From Komagataeibacter swingsii (lineage in GTDB: Bacteria > Pseudomonadota > Alphaproteobacteria > Acetobacterales > Acetobacteraceae): a stretch of 57,554 bases of DNA. A model generated the notes under the pieces. It worked only from the letters and a program-made list of their open reading frames with translations, made no database searches and was not told the origin of the DNA. Location: positions 1 through 57,554 of the forward strand of contig NZ_NKUB01000017.1 of assembly GCF_003207895.1 (NCBI RefSeq), given 5' to 3'. Below, one piece after another: positions 8,912-17,935 of the stretch. A program made the translations under genes and the position numbers. Positions within the stretch are counted from its first letter, which is position 1. Every line of letters starts with the position of its first letter.

Positions 8912-10249
8912 TCACAGGCCGAAGGGCCATGTTTCCGGTGCACCATGCGGCCTGCCGCCGTCCAGCGGTGTGACGGCAGCCGTATGGGCAAACCAGACCC
9001 AGGCATCGAACTGCTCGGCCAGAGCGGCATCGAAATAATGGCTCTGCAACTCGGTTTCCGGTCGGTAGACCACGCCAATTGCCCGCTCGCGCGCCAGCGA
9101 GGCCTGGAGTATCCGGGCCAGCGGTCCCTTCCGGTTGCGCCATTCGGTAAGCGCACGATCATGGCCCGCGCGCAGGAACGCATGTTCATAGCTATCAGGC
9201 CGGGCTGGGCGGACGGTCTTGACCTCCATCGGCTGATCCCAGTCGCTGGCTGCGGCTACCGTGCCGGTATCGGTGCCGAAGCCGATCAGTACGGCCTCAT
9301 CGCCATGGGCCATGCGACACAGTTCGCCAATATTGAACTGGCCTTCCCAGCCCATCGCCGTCGCGGCCGCGTTGCCAACATGTGAGTTGTGTGCCCAGAC
9401 AACGGCCTTCGCGCCATCTCCGCGATGGGCAAGCAGGGCTTGCAGGGTGGAAAACATATGCCGGTCGCGCAGGTTCCAGCTTTCGGTCGAGCCTTGGTAC
9501 ATCACGCGGTAATAGCTTTCGGCGGCACGAACCACGCGGGCATTCTGTACTGCGTCGAACCATGCCTCGCCATCATTGCGCATGTAGTCCAGCCGATGGA
9601 CAAGCAATTCGCGCAGTTGGGCGACCACTGCATCCTCGCAGCTATCGCGTCCATGGACAACGACCGCGCTTCCATAGGCGGCAGGCTGGTCCTGCCATGG
9701 CGTAAGGCGGGCATAGCGCCGGCGCGCGGCAGCGGCCGCTTCGGGGTTTACCCGGTCCAGATATGTCAGCACGGCGTGGATCGATTCACCAAGGCTGTAT
9801 ATGTCAAGGCCATGGAACGAAACCCTGTCGGCACTGGTGCTACCTTCGTTATGGCCGCGCAGCCAGTCCACGAACGCCGCGACCTCGGTATTGCGCCACA
9901 TCCATGTGGGAAAGCGTGTGAAGGCCGGCCCGCGCCATGGACGGGCGGCGTGATGGCGGACATAATCATCAATGCGCGCGGCATCCGGCCAGTCGGCTTC
10001 AACCGCGACGATGGTGAAGCCGTGGCGCTCGATCAGTCGTCGCGTAATGGCGGCACGGGCACGGTAGAATTCGGACGTGCCATGCGTTGCCTCGCCAAGC
10101 AGGACGACACGCGCATCGCCGAAGCGATCGAAGAAGGCGCCGAATGCCTCACTTTCTTCCGGTGGGGGAAGCGGTTCTCCATGCCGGGCGAGTGCCGCAA
10201 CCAGTTCCGGCGTGATGTGACGTTGGTGGAGCGTTGCATCTTTGGGCAT
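8912..10249 (-). CDS. Erythromycin esterase family protein
   Basis: 445 aa from the ATG at 10247-10249, with GGAAG six bases upstream; the frame extends further upstream but without a ribosome site. Family motifs: VVLLGEATHGTSEFYRAR (conserved Glu and His), IVAVEADWPDAARIDDYV, and AVVWAHNSHVGNAAAT with its conserved His. These match the EreA/EreB-like metallo-independent hydrolase family (PF05139 as I recall it). Most chromosomal members are not proven macrolide esterases, so resistance should not be assumed. First gene of a two-gene unit with the phosphoribosyltransferase. Confidence 0.88.
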   Translation of the reverse strand: MPKDATLHQRHITPELVAALARHGEPLPPPEESEAFGAFFDRFGDARVVLLGEATHGTSEFYRARAAITRRLIERHGFTIVAVEADWPDAARIDDYVRHHAARPWRGPAFTRFPTWMWRNTEVAAFVDWLRGHNEGSTSADRVSFHGLDIYSLGESIHAVLTYLDRVNPEAAAAARRRYARLTPWQDQPAAYGSAVVVHGRDSCEDAVVAQLRELLVHRLDYMRNDGEAWFDAVQNARVVRAAESYYRVMYQGSTESWNLRDRHMFSTLQALLAHRGDGAKAVVWAHNSHVGNAAATAMGWEGQFNIGELCRMAHGDEAVLIGFGTDTGTVAAASDWDQPMEVKTVRPARPDSYEHAFLRAGHDRALTEWRNRKGPLARILQASLARERAIGVVYRPETELQSHYFDAALAEQFDAWVWFAHTAAVTPLDGGRPHGAPETWPFGL

Positions 10250-10423
10250 GGGCAACTTCCTTCCCTGCGGGCCATTTCCGGCATGATCACCAGTTGAGCG
10301 CAAAAACACGCTGACGCACCTTGATCCAGCGCAGGGCGACAGCCGACCAACTGTGATATGACCTGATAGTTTCCTGAGATGTCTTCATAAGATACGTGAA
10401 ATCATGACCAGCGGAGCGCGGTG

Positions 10424-10642
10424 ATGCCCTATTCCTCAATCGACGATCTGCCCGATCGGGTCCGCCTGCATCTACCCATTCATGCCCAGGAAATTTTCCG
10501 CGCGGCGTTCAACAATGCCTGGACCGAATATGGCGCCAAAGGCGAGGACCCGGAAGTCGCCGCCAATCGCGTCGCATGGGCGGCGGTGAAACGCAAATAT
10601 GTCAAGGATGGTGACGTCTGGGTCGCGCGCGACGATACCTGA
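10424..10642 (+). CDS. ChaB family protein
   Basis: 72 aa, the usual size. The sequence has the family's pattern: YSSIDDLPDRVRLHLPIHAQ, then EIFRAAFNNAWTEYG and AWAAVKRKYVK. The ATG at 10424 has GGAG seven bases upstream; a GTG three bases earlier is also in frame. ChaB was named as a regulator of the ChaA cation antiporter, but no chaA is near, and the role of stand-alone ChaB proteins is uncertain. Monocistronic here, divergent from the esterase-like gene. Confidence 0.87.
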   Translation: MPYSSIDDLPDRVRLHLPIHAQEIFRAAFNNAWTEYGAKGEDPEVAANRVAWAAVKRKYVKDGDVWVARDDT

Positions 10643-10744
10643 CAGGGACACACGTTGTCATTGACGGCATTGGGCATGGCACCCATACGGGATATGCGGC
10701 GATGAAATTGGAGCCGCCTGCAGCGATGGACGCCCGTTTGATAG

Positions 10745-10880
10745 GCCCTTGTTCAAAGCGTGCCATCCCGTCGAGAACTGCTTCTGCAAGCTCAAGGCGT
10801 TCAAGCGCATCGCCATGCGCTGCGACAGGGCAGATAAATCATTTGCGGCCATGATCGATCCCACGGCCGCAATCAGATAG
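10745..10880 (+). pseudogene. IS5-type transposase fragment, C-terminal end
   Basis: Read from 10752 to a TAG at 10878-10880, the frame gives CHPVENCFCKLKAFKRIAMR followed by CDRADKSFAAMI. This is the final segment of IS5-family transposases (usual form: IE..F.RLKD.RRVATRYDK). No matching N-terminal part precedes it on this strand. Leftover of an old insertion. Confidence 0.75.
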
Positions 10881-10944
10881 CGGGCATCCGGCAGGACTGG
10901 CAGCAGCATGGCAACAGGACGCCCCACATTATCACGGACGACAC

Positions 10945-11071
10945 ATGAAGCTTCGAATTCAGCGTGTGATCCGAACCCTCCGGGTGCCTTTTTCCACCAC
11001 AGGCTGTTATGGATCACATAAGTCATCCCGGCGATGACCTGACGGCCATCAACACGGCGTAAATCCCACAC
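10945..11071 (-). pseudogene. IS5-type transposase fragment, N-terminal part, opposite strand
   Basis: On the minus strand the frame reads RRVDGRQVIAGMTYVIHNSL and WWKKAPGGFGSHAEFE, matching the VDDRRVISGIIYV..GL.W.DAP..YGPH segment of IS5-family transposases. It faces the C-terminal fragment at 10745-10880 on the other strand, so the element was rearranged or two elements decayed here. Confidence 0.7.
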
Positions 11072-11080
11072 ATGGGTAAT

Positions 11081-11425
11081 GGTGGCTGTAGAATCCTCAA
11101 TGGTTCGTAGTTAAGCAACAGTAGTCTGTTCATTCCAGTCCCTTATGGAGGGGTGGAATGACATCGTGATCATGAAGTAACGAGATCTGACCCTAACATT
11201 CCAATCAGGGTTCTCACTTCATGTTCATGCACAGGCCATTCATTGCTTGCCATTTCTGGGCCGGCTTCTGTCTGGTTCTCGTGATTGTAAATATAATGTG
11301 ATGTATCAGCAAAGTGTCGCATTGTTGCAACATACCGGAATCAGAACGATGTGGCGGGCATTTTTTTCTCGATAAACATTGCGATCCGTTAATATCATAG
11401 AGCGATAGAAGAATCGCGGGGCATC
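11081..11425 (+). other. Intergenic leader of the TonB receptor gene
   Basis: 345 bases without a gene. AT-rich towards the 3' end. A weak ribosome site (GGGG four bases before the ATG) lies at 11418-11421. No -24/-12 promoter, no clear iron-box or riboswitch fold that I can defend. Confidence 0.4.
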
Positions 11426-14011
11426 ATGAACAGACGACTTCTTTCCTATATTATGACCATCTGCTCTTTTGTTTCTTTCGGAGCAGCAGCCGCCACACCC
11501 AATGAAAATTCTGGTACAGGGGAACAGAACTCAGGAAAAAACGGGACAGCCCGCGCACGTCGCGCAACGACAGCACAGGCTCAGACACGTGCTGCGCATA
11601 ACCTGAAGCAAGAGAATAATGGAGGGGTAAATAGTTCCGGAGTGGAAACAATAAATGTGTCAACCGGCACACATACAGTCAACCGGAAGGCGCGTGACAG
11701 TATAAGTCCCGTCTCGGTTGTCAGCGCGGCAACCCTGCGCCGGTCGGGCCAGATGAACCTGGCCGACGCCCTGACCCGTACCTATGCTTCGATCAATGTC
11801 AGTACGATGGGTGCCGATGCGGGCGCCTTGACATCCGCCATTCGCATGCGTGGTCTGAATCCGAACGAAGTGCTGGTTCTTGTTGATGGCAAGCGCCGCC
11901 ATACGACGGCCAACCTTTATGCTGATTCAGGCCCGGATTCAGGTTCGACCCCGGTTGACCTGAATATGATTCCAGCCAACGCCATTGATCATATCGAAGT
12001 GCTGGAAGACGGCGCGGCTGCCATGTATGGCTCGGACGCGATTGCCGGTGTGGTTAATATCATCACCAAGAAACAGGATCATGGCCTGAACCTGAGCGGC
12101 CAGACCGGCGCGAATGCCTATAACGGTGATGGCTGGGGCTACCAGCTCAATGCCGATGGCGGCATGAAGCTGGGGCAGGATGGTTTCCTGCATATCAGCG
12201 GCCAGATGTACCATACGGACCATTTCGTGGCCAACAATGCACGGGACCATCGTCTGCTTGGTTCCCAGCCTGCCGATGCCAGCAGTGCGACCTATACCGG
12301 CGTCAATGCTGGCAAGATTTCAACACGCTCCAACATGATTATGAGCACGCCGGAAGAAACGCGCGAAAACCTGGCGATTGAATGGGGCAAGCAGTTTACG
12401 CCCGGAATCAATTTCTACGGGCTGATTACCTACGCCCATCGTCATGCGGAAGCTTATGAAAACTATCGTACTCCGACTGTAGGTGGCTCCTGCGAGGCTT
12501 GCGCTGCCATTGCACCCTATGGTTTCTCACCACTGGAAACCATGGAAGAAAACGATTTTGCCGCCACATTGGGCCTGAAGGGTGACAACTTCATGGGCTT
12601 CAACTGGGATATCAGTTCCACCTATGGTGAAGATATCGACAAGATCGGCAACAAGAATACCCTTAACACGTCTTATGTTACTGATTACGGTTCCAGCCCC
12701 CGTAAGGCACGGGCTGAAAGCTACAGCATGGTGCAGTGGACCAACAACGCCGATTTCCGTCGTCGTTTCAAGATCGGGAACGTCGTGCCGATGACGCTCG
12801 CTTTCGGCGCTGAAGAACGGATGGAATCCTACAACATCACCGCCGGTAATCCCGTCTCGTATATGGGAGGCGGCACACAGGGCTATGCTGGCATCTCCCC
12901 GGGATCGGCTGGCACATGGTACCGTGATATCTGGGCGTGGTACCTGGATGGTGATTTCCGCCTGACCAAGAAGTGGGAACTGGATTTTGCCGGACGACTG
13001 GAGCATTATACCGACGTAGGTAATACGGAAAACGGCAAGATTTCAACACGTTACAACTTCACCAAGCGTATTGCCATCCGTGGTACCATCAGCACGGGCT
13101 TCCGTGCCCCGACACTGGCTGAATCACATTTCAGCGCCGTCAATGTTTCGCCCACGGGCGCCAGTGGCCTGCTGGCCGCTGATTCCTCGGCCGCCCAGGC
13201 CATTGGCGCAACCAAGCTGAAACCCGAACGTTCGACCAGCGTCAGCGGTGGCATCGTGCTGGAACCTGTCGATGGTTTCCACGTTGAAGCCGACGTCTAT
13301 CAGATCAATATGCGCGACCGCATAGTGCAGGACACGAACTTCGGTGGCTCTACCCCTTACGGTAATACGACGCAGGGCGCGGTAGCGGCGCAGGCTATTG
13401 CCCAACTGGCGTCCCTGCCAACCGGCTTTACCGGTTACAACGATGTCTATGCCGACTATTTCACGAATGGCGCCAGCACCCGTACACAGGGTGTGGACAT
13501 CAAGGCGGATTACATGTTCCGCTTCCATCAATACGGCAATCTGGCACTGTCGATGTCGATCGACCTCAACCGCACCCGGCTGCATCATAATGGCGCGGAC
13601 CTGAATCTTTCGGACATCGCGGCAATCACGACCGATTATCCCCGTAGCAAGATCATTCTCAACGCTTATTATACCTACAAGAACTGGGATTTTAATATTC
13701 GCCAGACCCGCTATGGCCAGACTAGCGACATGATGCAATATCAGGACTGGGGGCCTTCGGCCCTACAGTATTCCAACAACGCCCTGCAACAGTTCATCAA
13801 TACGCCACACTGGCTGACGGATATTGAAATTGGCGTTCGTTTCAAGAAGAACTGGCACATGGCGGTTGGCGCCAATAACGTATTCAATGTGCGTCCACGT
13901 ATGGTCCCGCAGGCGCTCAATGCACTGGGCGCAATGCCCTATGATGAGGATTCTGCCCAGATCCCCATGTATGGCGGGTATTATTACGGTCGTCTTAATG
14001 CTAACTTCTAA
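11426..14011 (+). CDS. TonB-dependent receptor
   Basis: 861 aa. Signal peptide at about residues 1-23 (SYIMTICSFVSFGAAAA), a low-complexity Ala/Thr/Gln-rich stretch to about residue 70, then a plug domain with SPVSVVSAATLRRSG, RMRGLNPNEVLVLVDGKRRH and EVLEDGAAAMYGSDAIAGV, all strong TonB-receptor motifs. The beta-barrel ends in YYYGRLNANF with a terminal Phe. It is followed by a strong terminator at 14031-14064 and then the amine oxidase operon. Placement suggests it may import the amine that the exported oxidase attacks, but the terminator means the two are not simply one transcript. Substrate unknown. Confidence 0.92.
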   Translation: MNRRLLSYIMTICSFVSFGAAAATPNENSGTGEQNSGKNGTARARRATTAQAQTRAAHNLKQENNGGVNSSGVETINVSTGTHTVNRKARDSISPVSVVSAATLRRSGQMNLADALTRTYASINVSTMGADAGALTSAIRMRGLNPNEVLVLVDGKRRHTTANLYADSGPDSGSTPVDLNMIPANAIDHIEVLEDGAAAMYGSDAIAGVVNIITKKQDHGLNLSGQTGANAYNGDGWGYQLNADGGMKLGQDGFLHISGQMYHTDHFVANNARDHRLLGSQPADASSATYTGVNAGKISTRSNMIMSTPEETRENLAIEWGKQFTPGINFYGLITYAHRHAEAYENYRTPTVGGSCEACAAIAPYGFSPLETMEENDFAATLGLKGDNFMGFNWDISSTYGEDIDKIGNKNTLNTSYVTDYGSSPRKARAESYSMVQWTNNADFRRRFKIGNVVPMTLAFGAEERMESYNITAGNPVSYMGGGTQGYAGISPGSAGTWYRDIWAWYLDGDFRLTKKWELDFAGRLEHYTDVGNTENGKISTRYNFTKRIAIRGTISTGFRAPTLAESHFSAVNVSPTGASGLLAADSSAAQAIGATKLKPERSTSVSGGIVLEPVDGFHVEADVYQINMRDRIVQDTNFGGSTPYGNTTQGAVAAQAIAQLASLPTGFTGYNDVYADYFTNGASTRTQGVDIKADYMFRFHQYGNLALSMSIDLNRTRLHHNGADLNLSDIAAITTDYPRSKIILNAYYTYKNWDFNIRQTRYGQTSDMMQYQDWGPSALQYSNNALQQFINTPHWLTDIEIGVRFKKNWHMAVGANNVFNVRPRMVPQALNALGAMPYDEDSAQIPMYGGYYYGRLNANF

Positions 14012-14030
14012 ACCTGTCTGACAGATGCGA

Positions 14031-14064
14031 TAAAATACCCATGACCGGCGTCATGGGTATTTTA
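14031..14064. terminator. Perfect 15-bp hairpin terminator after the TonB receptor
   Basis: TAAAATACCCATGAC (14031-14045) and its exact complement (14050-14064) are separated by CGGC. The arms begin and end in A/T runs, so the structure can act as a Rho-independent terminator in either direction. Confidence 0.8.
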
Positions 14065-14225
14065 CTTATGGCGGGCAGACTGCCCGGCTGTTTCCGGCGG
14101 CCAGCCTTCAATCCGCCTGTATCTGGAGGCATGATCTTCATATCCACCTGTACTGCTTTCCCGGTCGTATCTGTCCGGACCAGGCAGGCCGGATTCATCA
14201 TGGTTGTTATTATGGGAATTTTCTG

Positions 14226-15827
14226 GTGACAAACGCTCATCCGCGCAAGGCGCCCACACGCAGGCAACTTTTAACCCGTATTGGCACGATTGCCGGTAGT
14301 GCCGCCCTGTATCAGGCCATGACTTCCATGGGGCATGCGCAGGGTACGGATTTTACATCGCCCCCCGTCCTGTCGGGTGCAAAACGCGGCACACGTGTGC
14401 TGGTCCTGGGGGCAGGGCTTGCGGGCATGCTTGCCGCCTATGAACTGCGCAAGGCTGGCTACCATGTCCAGGTTCTGGAATTCCAGAACCGTGCCGGTGG
14501 CCGTAACATCAGCCTGCGCGGGGGCGATACCGTAACCGAACTGGGGGGTGCCATCCAGAAGGTCGGTTTCGCATCAGGCAATTACATCAATCCGGGTCCG
14601 TGGCGCATTCCTTATCACCATCAGGGCCTGCTGCATTATTGTCGTGAATTCGGGGTGGAACTGGAACCATTTGTGGAGCTGAACCACAATTCATGGCTCC
14701 ATTCTAGCAGGGCGTTTGACGGCAAGCCGGTCCGGTACCGGGAATTCGCCTCGGATTTTCATGGTTTCACGGCGGAACTGCTGGGCAAGGCGATCAACCA
14801 GCATAAGCTGGATGACATGGTTTCGGCAGATGAACACGATCATGTCATGACAGCCATGCGGCAGTGGGGCAGTCTTGATGCCAATCTGAATTACACCAAG
14901 GGTACCATCAGTTCCGAGACACGCGGCTATGCAAAGGCACTTGGCGGCGGCATAAACGGAGCGCCCACCCCGTCCGAGCCGTTTGCCCGCAAGGATATCA
15001 TGCGTTCCGGCCTGTGGACGTGGCTTGCCTTTCATGAGCGCCTGGACATGCAGACCACGATGTTCCAGCCCGTGGGCGGCATGGATATGATCGGCAAGGG
15101 CTTCAACCGGCAGGTAAAAGACCTGATTACCCTGAACTGCAAGGTTACATCCATCCAGCAGGACGACAAGGGCGTAAGGGTGACTTATAATGACATGGCC
15201 CACGCTGGTGCTGTGCGGGAGGCACAGGCCGATTACTGTATATGTACCATTCCGCTGCCTGTGCTCTCGCAGCTTGACGTGCAGGTCAGTGCACCGCTGA
15301 AGGCCGCGATCATGGCGGTGCCTTATGCGTCCTCGGTCAAGCTGGGGCTGGAGTTCAGGCGCCGCTTCTGGGAAGAAGACGACCAGATTTATGGTGGCAT
15401 CAGCTTTACCGACCAGCCGATCAGCCAGATTTCCTATCCCAGCCATGGTTATTTTTCGCGCGGTCCCGCAGTGCTGTTGGGGGGCTACATGTTTGGCCCG
15501 GCAGCGTACGATTTTGCAGGCATGTCCCCGCAGGAACGCATCGAACATGCCCTGGCGCAGGGAGAGGTTTTTCACAAACAGTACCGCAAGGAATTTTCCA
15601 ATGGCGTCAGTTTCGCATGGAGCCGTGTGCCGTGGACCATGGGCTGTTGTTCCATGTGGAGCGAACAGGCCCGCAAGACCCATTATAAGGCGCTGTGCAC
15701 CATGGATAACCGCGTCGTGCTGGCGGGTGAGCACGCATCTTATGTGGGCTGCTGGCAGGAAGGGGCCATCCTGTCCGCGCTGGATGCGGTAACCCAATTG
15801 CATAAACGGGCACAGGGAGCCAGCTGA
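14226..15827 (+). CDS. Tat-exported flavin amine oxidase/dehydrogenase
   Basis: 533 aa, starting at GTG (14226). The N-terminus holds a twin-arginine signal, TRRQLLTRIG followed by a hydrophobic stretch ending near GHAQG, so the folded FAD enzyme should act in the periplasm. FAD-binding parts: VLVLGAGLAGMLAAYELRKA (about residues 58-77), AGGRNISLRGG, and the C-terminal VVLAGEHASYVGCWQEGAI, as in monoamine and L-amino acid oxidases. Its stop overlaps the start of a c-type cytochrome gene by one base, and a Rid gene follows. In known cases (nicotine oxidoreductase type) such flavoenzymes pass electrons to a cytochrome c rather than O2; that is the likely mode here. Substrate unknown. Confidence 0.9.
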   Translation: MTNAHPRKAPTRRQLLTRIGTIAGSAALYQAMTSMGHAQGTDFTSPPVLSGAKRGTRVLVLGAGLAGMLAAYELRKAGYHVQVLEFQNRAGGRNISLRGGDTVTELGGAIQKVGFASGNYINPGPWRIPYHHQGLLHYCREFGVELEPFVELNHNSWLHSSRAFDGKPVRYREFASDFHGFTAELLGKAINQHKLDDMVSADEHDHVMTAMRQWGSLDANLNYTKGTISSETRGYAKALGGGINGAPTPSEPFARKDIMRSGLWTWLAFHERLDMQTTMFQPVGGMDMIGKGFNRQVKDLITLNCKVTSIQQDDKGVRVTYNDMAHAGAVREAQADYCICTIPLPVLSQLDVQVSAPLKAAIMAVPYASSVKLGLEFRRRFWEEDDQIYGGISFTDQPISQISYPSHGYFSRGPAVLLGGYMFGPAAYDFAGMSPQERIEHALAQGEVFHKQYRKEFSNGVSFAWSRVPWTMGCCSMWSEQARKTHYKALCTMDNRVVLAGEHASYVGCWQEGAILSALDAVTQLHKRAQGAS

Positions 15828-16249
15828 TGCGCAAGATCCTTTTCCTTTCTTTTATTGCTTCCCTGTCGCTCTTGGGCACCACCCATCCCGCACAGGCGGA
15901 TAGCGCCAGTGCGGTCGTGGGCGAGGTCCAGCCCCTGACCACGGGCGAGGATGTGTATCGTCATGTCTGCCAGGGTTGTCACATGCCCGATGGCAAGGGG
16001 GCGACCGGAGCCGGCGCGCAATTCCCTGCCTTTGCCGGCAACGCCAAACTGAAGAGCAGTGCTTATCCGGTTTATGTGATCATGAACGGATATGGCGGCA
16101 TGCCATGGTTTTCGGGCATGCTGAAAGACGACCAGATAGCCAATGTGGTAAATTACATCCGCACGCATTTTGATAATCATTATACGGATGCCATAACACC
16201 GGCCGATGTCGCCGCCCAGCGACCCGCCACGCCACCACAGGAGCAGTAA
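15827..16249 (+). CDS. Periplasmic c-type cytochrome, partner of the amine oxidase
   Basis: 140 aa. Signal peptide with cleavage near AQADS (about residue 24). One haem site CQGCH (Cys48, Cys51, His52) and a probable axial Met in GGMPWFSGML (Met92). The fold after the haem site, with DDQIANVVNYIRTHF, is the standard class I cytochrome c C-terminal helix. The gene overlaps the oxidase stop (TGATG) and is four bases from the Rid gene, so the three are translated together. Best reading: it takes electrons from the reduced flavin of the oxidase and feeds the respiratory chain. Confidence 0.92.
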   Translation: MRKILFLSFIASLSLLGTTHPAQADSASAVVGEVQPLTTGEDVYRHVCQGCHMPDGKGATGAGAQFPAFAGNAKLKSSAYPVYVIMNGYGGMPWFSGMLKDDQIANVVNYIRTHFDNHYTDAITPADVAAQRPATPPQEQ

Positions 16250-16253
16250 ACAG

Positions 16254-16763
16254 ATGTTCGACCTTAAAAAGACAATTGCGGGTCTCGCCATCATGACGGG
16301 CATGGCAGCGGCGTTCCCTGCCAGTGCCAATGATGGCATCGTGCGCCACGTCGAAGGCAAGTTCCCCATTGCCTCCGCCATCGAGGTTCCGGCGGGAGCT
16401 AGCACGATTTATCTTAGCGGCATGGGGGCGCCCGTAAAGGACGGAAAGGCGGACCCGCACAGCCTTGCTGCCTATGGTAACACCCAGGCCCAGACCTATG
16501 CCTCGTTGCAGCGTATCCAGGACGAACTGAAAAAACTGGGGCTGGGCATGGGGGATGTCGTGCAGATGCACATTTACATGGCCGAGGACCCGAAGCTGGG
16601 CAAGCTCGATTTTGACGGAATGATGAAAGCCTATACCCAGTTTTATGGTACCGACAAACAGCCAAATCTACCGGTCCGCTCGGCCTTTGGTGTTGCCCAT
16701 CTGGCCAATCCGGGCTGGCTGGTTGAAATCGAGGTTACTGCGGTGCGTATGCCTGAGAAGTGA
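16254..16763 (+). CDS. Exported Rid (YjgF/RidA-like) protein
   Basis: 169 aa from the ATG at 16254, with GGAG ten bases upstream; an in-frame upstream start would bury the signal peptide. Residues 1-25 form a signal (TIAGLAIMTGMAAAFPASA), unusual for the cytosolic RidA core but seen in longer Rid subfamilies. The domain shows AQTYASLQRIQDELKKLG, the VVQMHIYMAED strand, and LPVRSAFGVAHLANPGWLVE with the Arg that binds carboxylates in RidA. RidA hydrolyses enamines and imines released by amine-oxidising enzymes. Here it would finish the periplasmic reaction, giving ketone or aldehyde and ammonia. Confidence 0.9.
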   Translation: MFDLKKTIAGLAIMTGMAAAFPASANDGIVRHVEGKFPIASAIEVPAGASTIYLSGMGAPVKDGKADPHSLAAYGNTQAQTYASLQRIQDELKKLGLGMGDVVQMHIYMAEDPKLGKLDFDGMMKAYTQFYGTDKQPNLPVRSAFGVAHLANPGWLVEIEVTAVRMPEK

Positions 16764-16800
16764 CAGCCTTCGATATTCCCTTCCAATGACGTGTCCCGTG

Positions 16801-16820
16801 CCTGCCTTCCGTAAGGCAGG
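16801..16820 (+). terminator. Hairpin after the Rid gene
   Basis: CCTGCCTT (16801-16808), loop CCGT, AAGGCAGG (16813-16820), followed by AAATTT. An 8-bp perfect stem 38 bases after the rid stop; the T run is short, so termination may be partial. Confidence 0.55.
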
Positions 16821-16861
16821 AAATTTCTGGCTTATAGAACAGTGCCCGGTTCAATGGATTA

Positions 16862-17694
16862 GGGTCAGGACCCATTGATTTTTTAGGGCTGGCGTGATTC
16901 GGGCTTCCCGTGAAGGAGCCTGAGGGATGAGTGATTTGTTCTGGCTGGCGGACGAGCAGATGGCGCGGCTTGAGCCGTAAAGTCACGGCAAGTGCCGGGT
17001 GGATGATCGTCGGGTGCTAAACGGAATTATTTTCGTCAATCGCAATGGGCTGCGTTGGCGGGATGCGCCAAAAGACTATGGACCACACAAGACGCTCTAC
17101 AATCGCTGGAAGCAGGGTGGCGACAAGGGCGTCTTCCTGCGGATGATGGACGGTCTGGCTGCGCCCGAGACTTCCGGGCGCAAGACGGTGATAATCGACG
17201 CGACTTATCTGAAGGCGCGCCGCACGGCTTCCAGCCTGCAGGTAAAAAAGCATGCGGGCCGCCTGATTTGCTGCACGAAAGGCGGTACGAACACTAAACT
17301 TCATGCCATTACCGATGCGAACGGTCGCCCTTTGAGCTTCTTCATGACGGCAGGCCACGTCAGTGATTATATCGCTGCCGCTGCTCTGCTTGATGAGTTG
17401 CCGAAGGCTCAATGGCTGCTCGCCGACCGGGGCTATGATGCCGACTGGTTCAGGGACGCCTTGCAGGAAAAGGGCATCAAGCCCTGCATCTCGGGCCGAA
17501 AAATCCCGGAACAAGGCCGTCAAATACGACAGGCGCCGCTACAAACGGCGCAACCGCATAGAGATCATATTCGGACGCCTCAAGGACTGGCGCCGCGTTG
17601 CGACCCGCTACGACAGGTGCCCCACAGCCTTCTTCTCTGCCATTGCACTCGCTGCTACCGTCATCTCCTGGCTCTGATCTGCGAGTCCTGACTC
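16862..17694 (+). mobile_element. IS5-family element, IS427-like, 833 bp, non-functional
   Basis: The left end GGGTCAGGACCC and the right end GAGTCCTGACTC (17683-17694) form imperfect inverted repeats, and the element is flanked by TA on both sides (16860-16861 and 17695-17696), fitting a TA target duplication as in the IS427 group. The transposase inside is broken (next entry). It inserted just after the amine oxidase operon. Confidence 0.75.
16927..17677 (+). pseudogene. IS427-like transposase, stop codon and frameshift
   Basis: The start MSDLFWLADEQMARLEP is cut by TAA at 16978-16980. The same frame then continues with SHGKCRVDDRRVLNGI and YGPHKTLYNRW, through the DDE segments IIDATYLKARRTAS and WLLADRGYDADWF, to CISGRK. 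At the run of five A (17499-17503) the homologous sequence moves to the +1 frame, continuing RNKAVKYDRRRYKRRNRIEI and RRVATRYDRCPTAFFSAI to the stop at 17675-17677. The needed shift is +1, not the -1 used by programmed frameshifting in this group, so I read it as an extra A. Two lesions make the gene dead. Confidence 0.82.
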
Positions 17695-17796
17695 TAGCCC
17701 CGCTGGCTGGCATGGAGCGTGCCATTGCCATGGAACGCCGAGGATAAACTGCCCCGGTATATTTTGTCATGACGGAGTTTGATCACCGTCTCGCAA

Positions 17797-17935
17797 ATGT
17801 TCGCGTTTATTGAGGCCTACCGTGCCGATTACAGGGCGAGCCAATCTGTCGCGTTTTGCCGATTGCCCCGTCCACGTTCTATCGTCACGTTGCCATGGTC
17901 AACGATCCGGCACGGGCAAGCCTGCGTGCCCAGCC
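17797..17935 (+). pseudogene. IS3-family orfB scrap
   Basis: The frame MFAFIEAYRADYRASQSV is followed, after a one- or two-base shift, by RVLPIAPSTFYRHVAM and DPARASLRAQ. This is the start of IS3-family OrfB (usual form: FI...R..FGVE.IC..LPIAPSTYY). Nothing else of the element is recognisable; 17936-18470 has no gene that I can support. Confidence 0.7.

Noticed and set aside
14691-15803. 370-codon minus-strand frame over the amine oxidase
   Set aside because: Antisense shadow; the plus-strand gene has a Tat signal, FAD motifs and operon partners.
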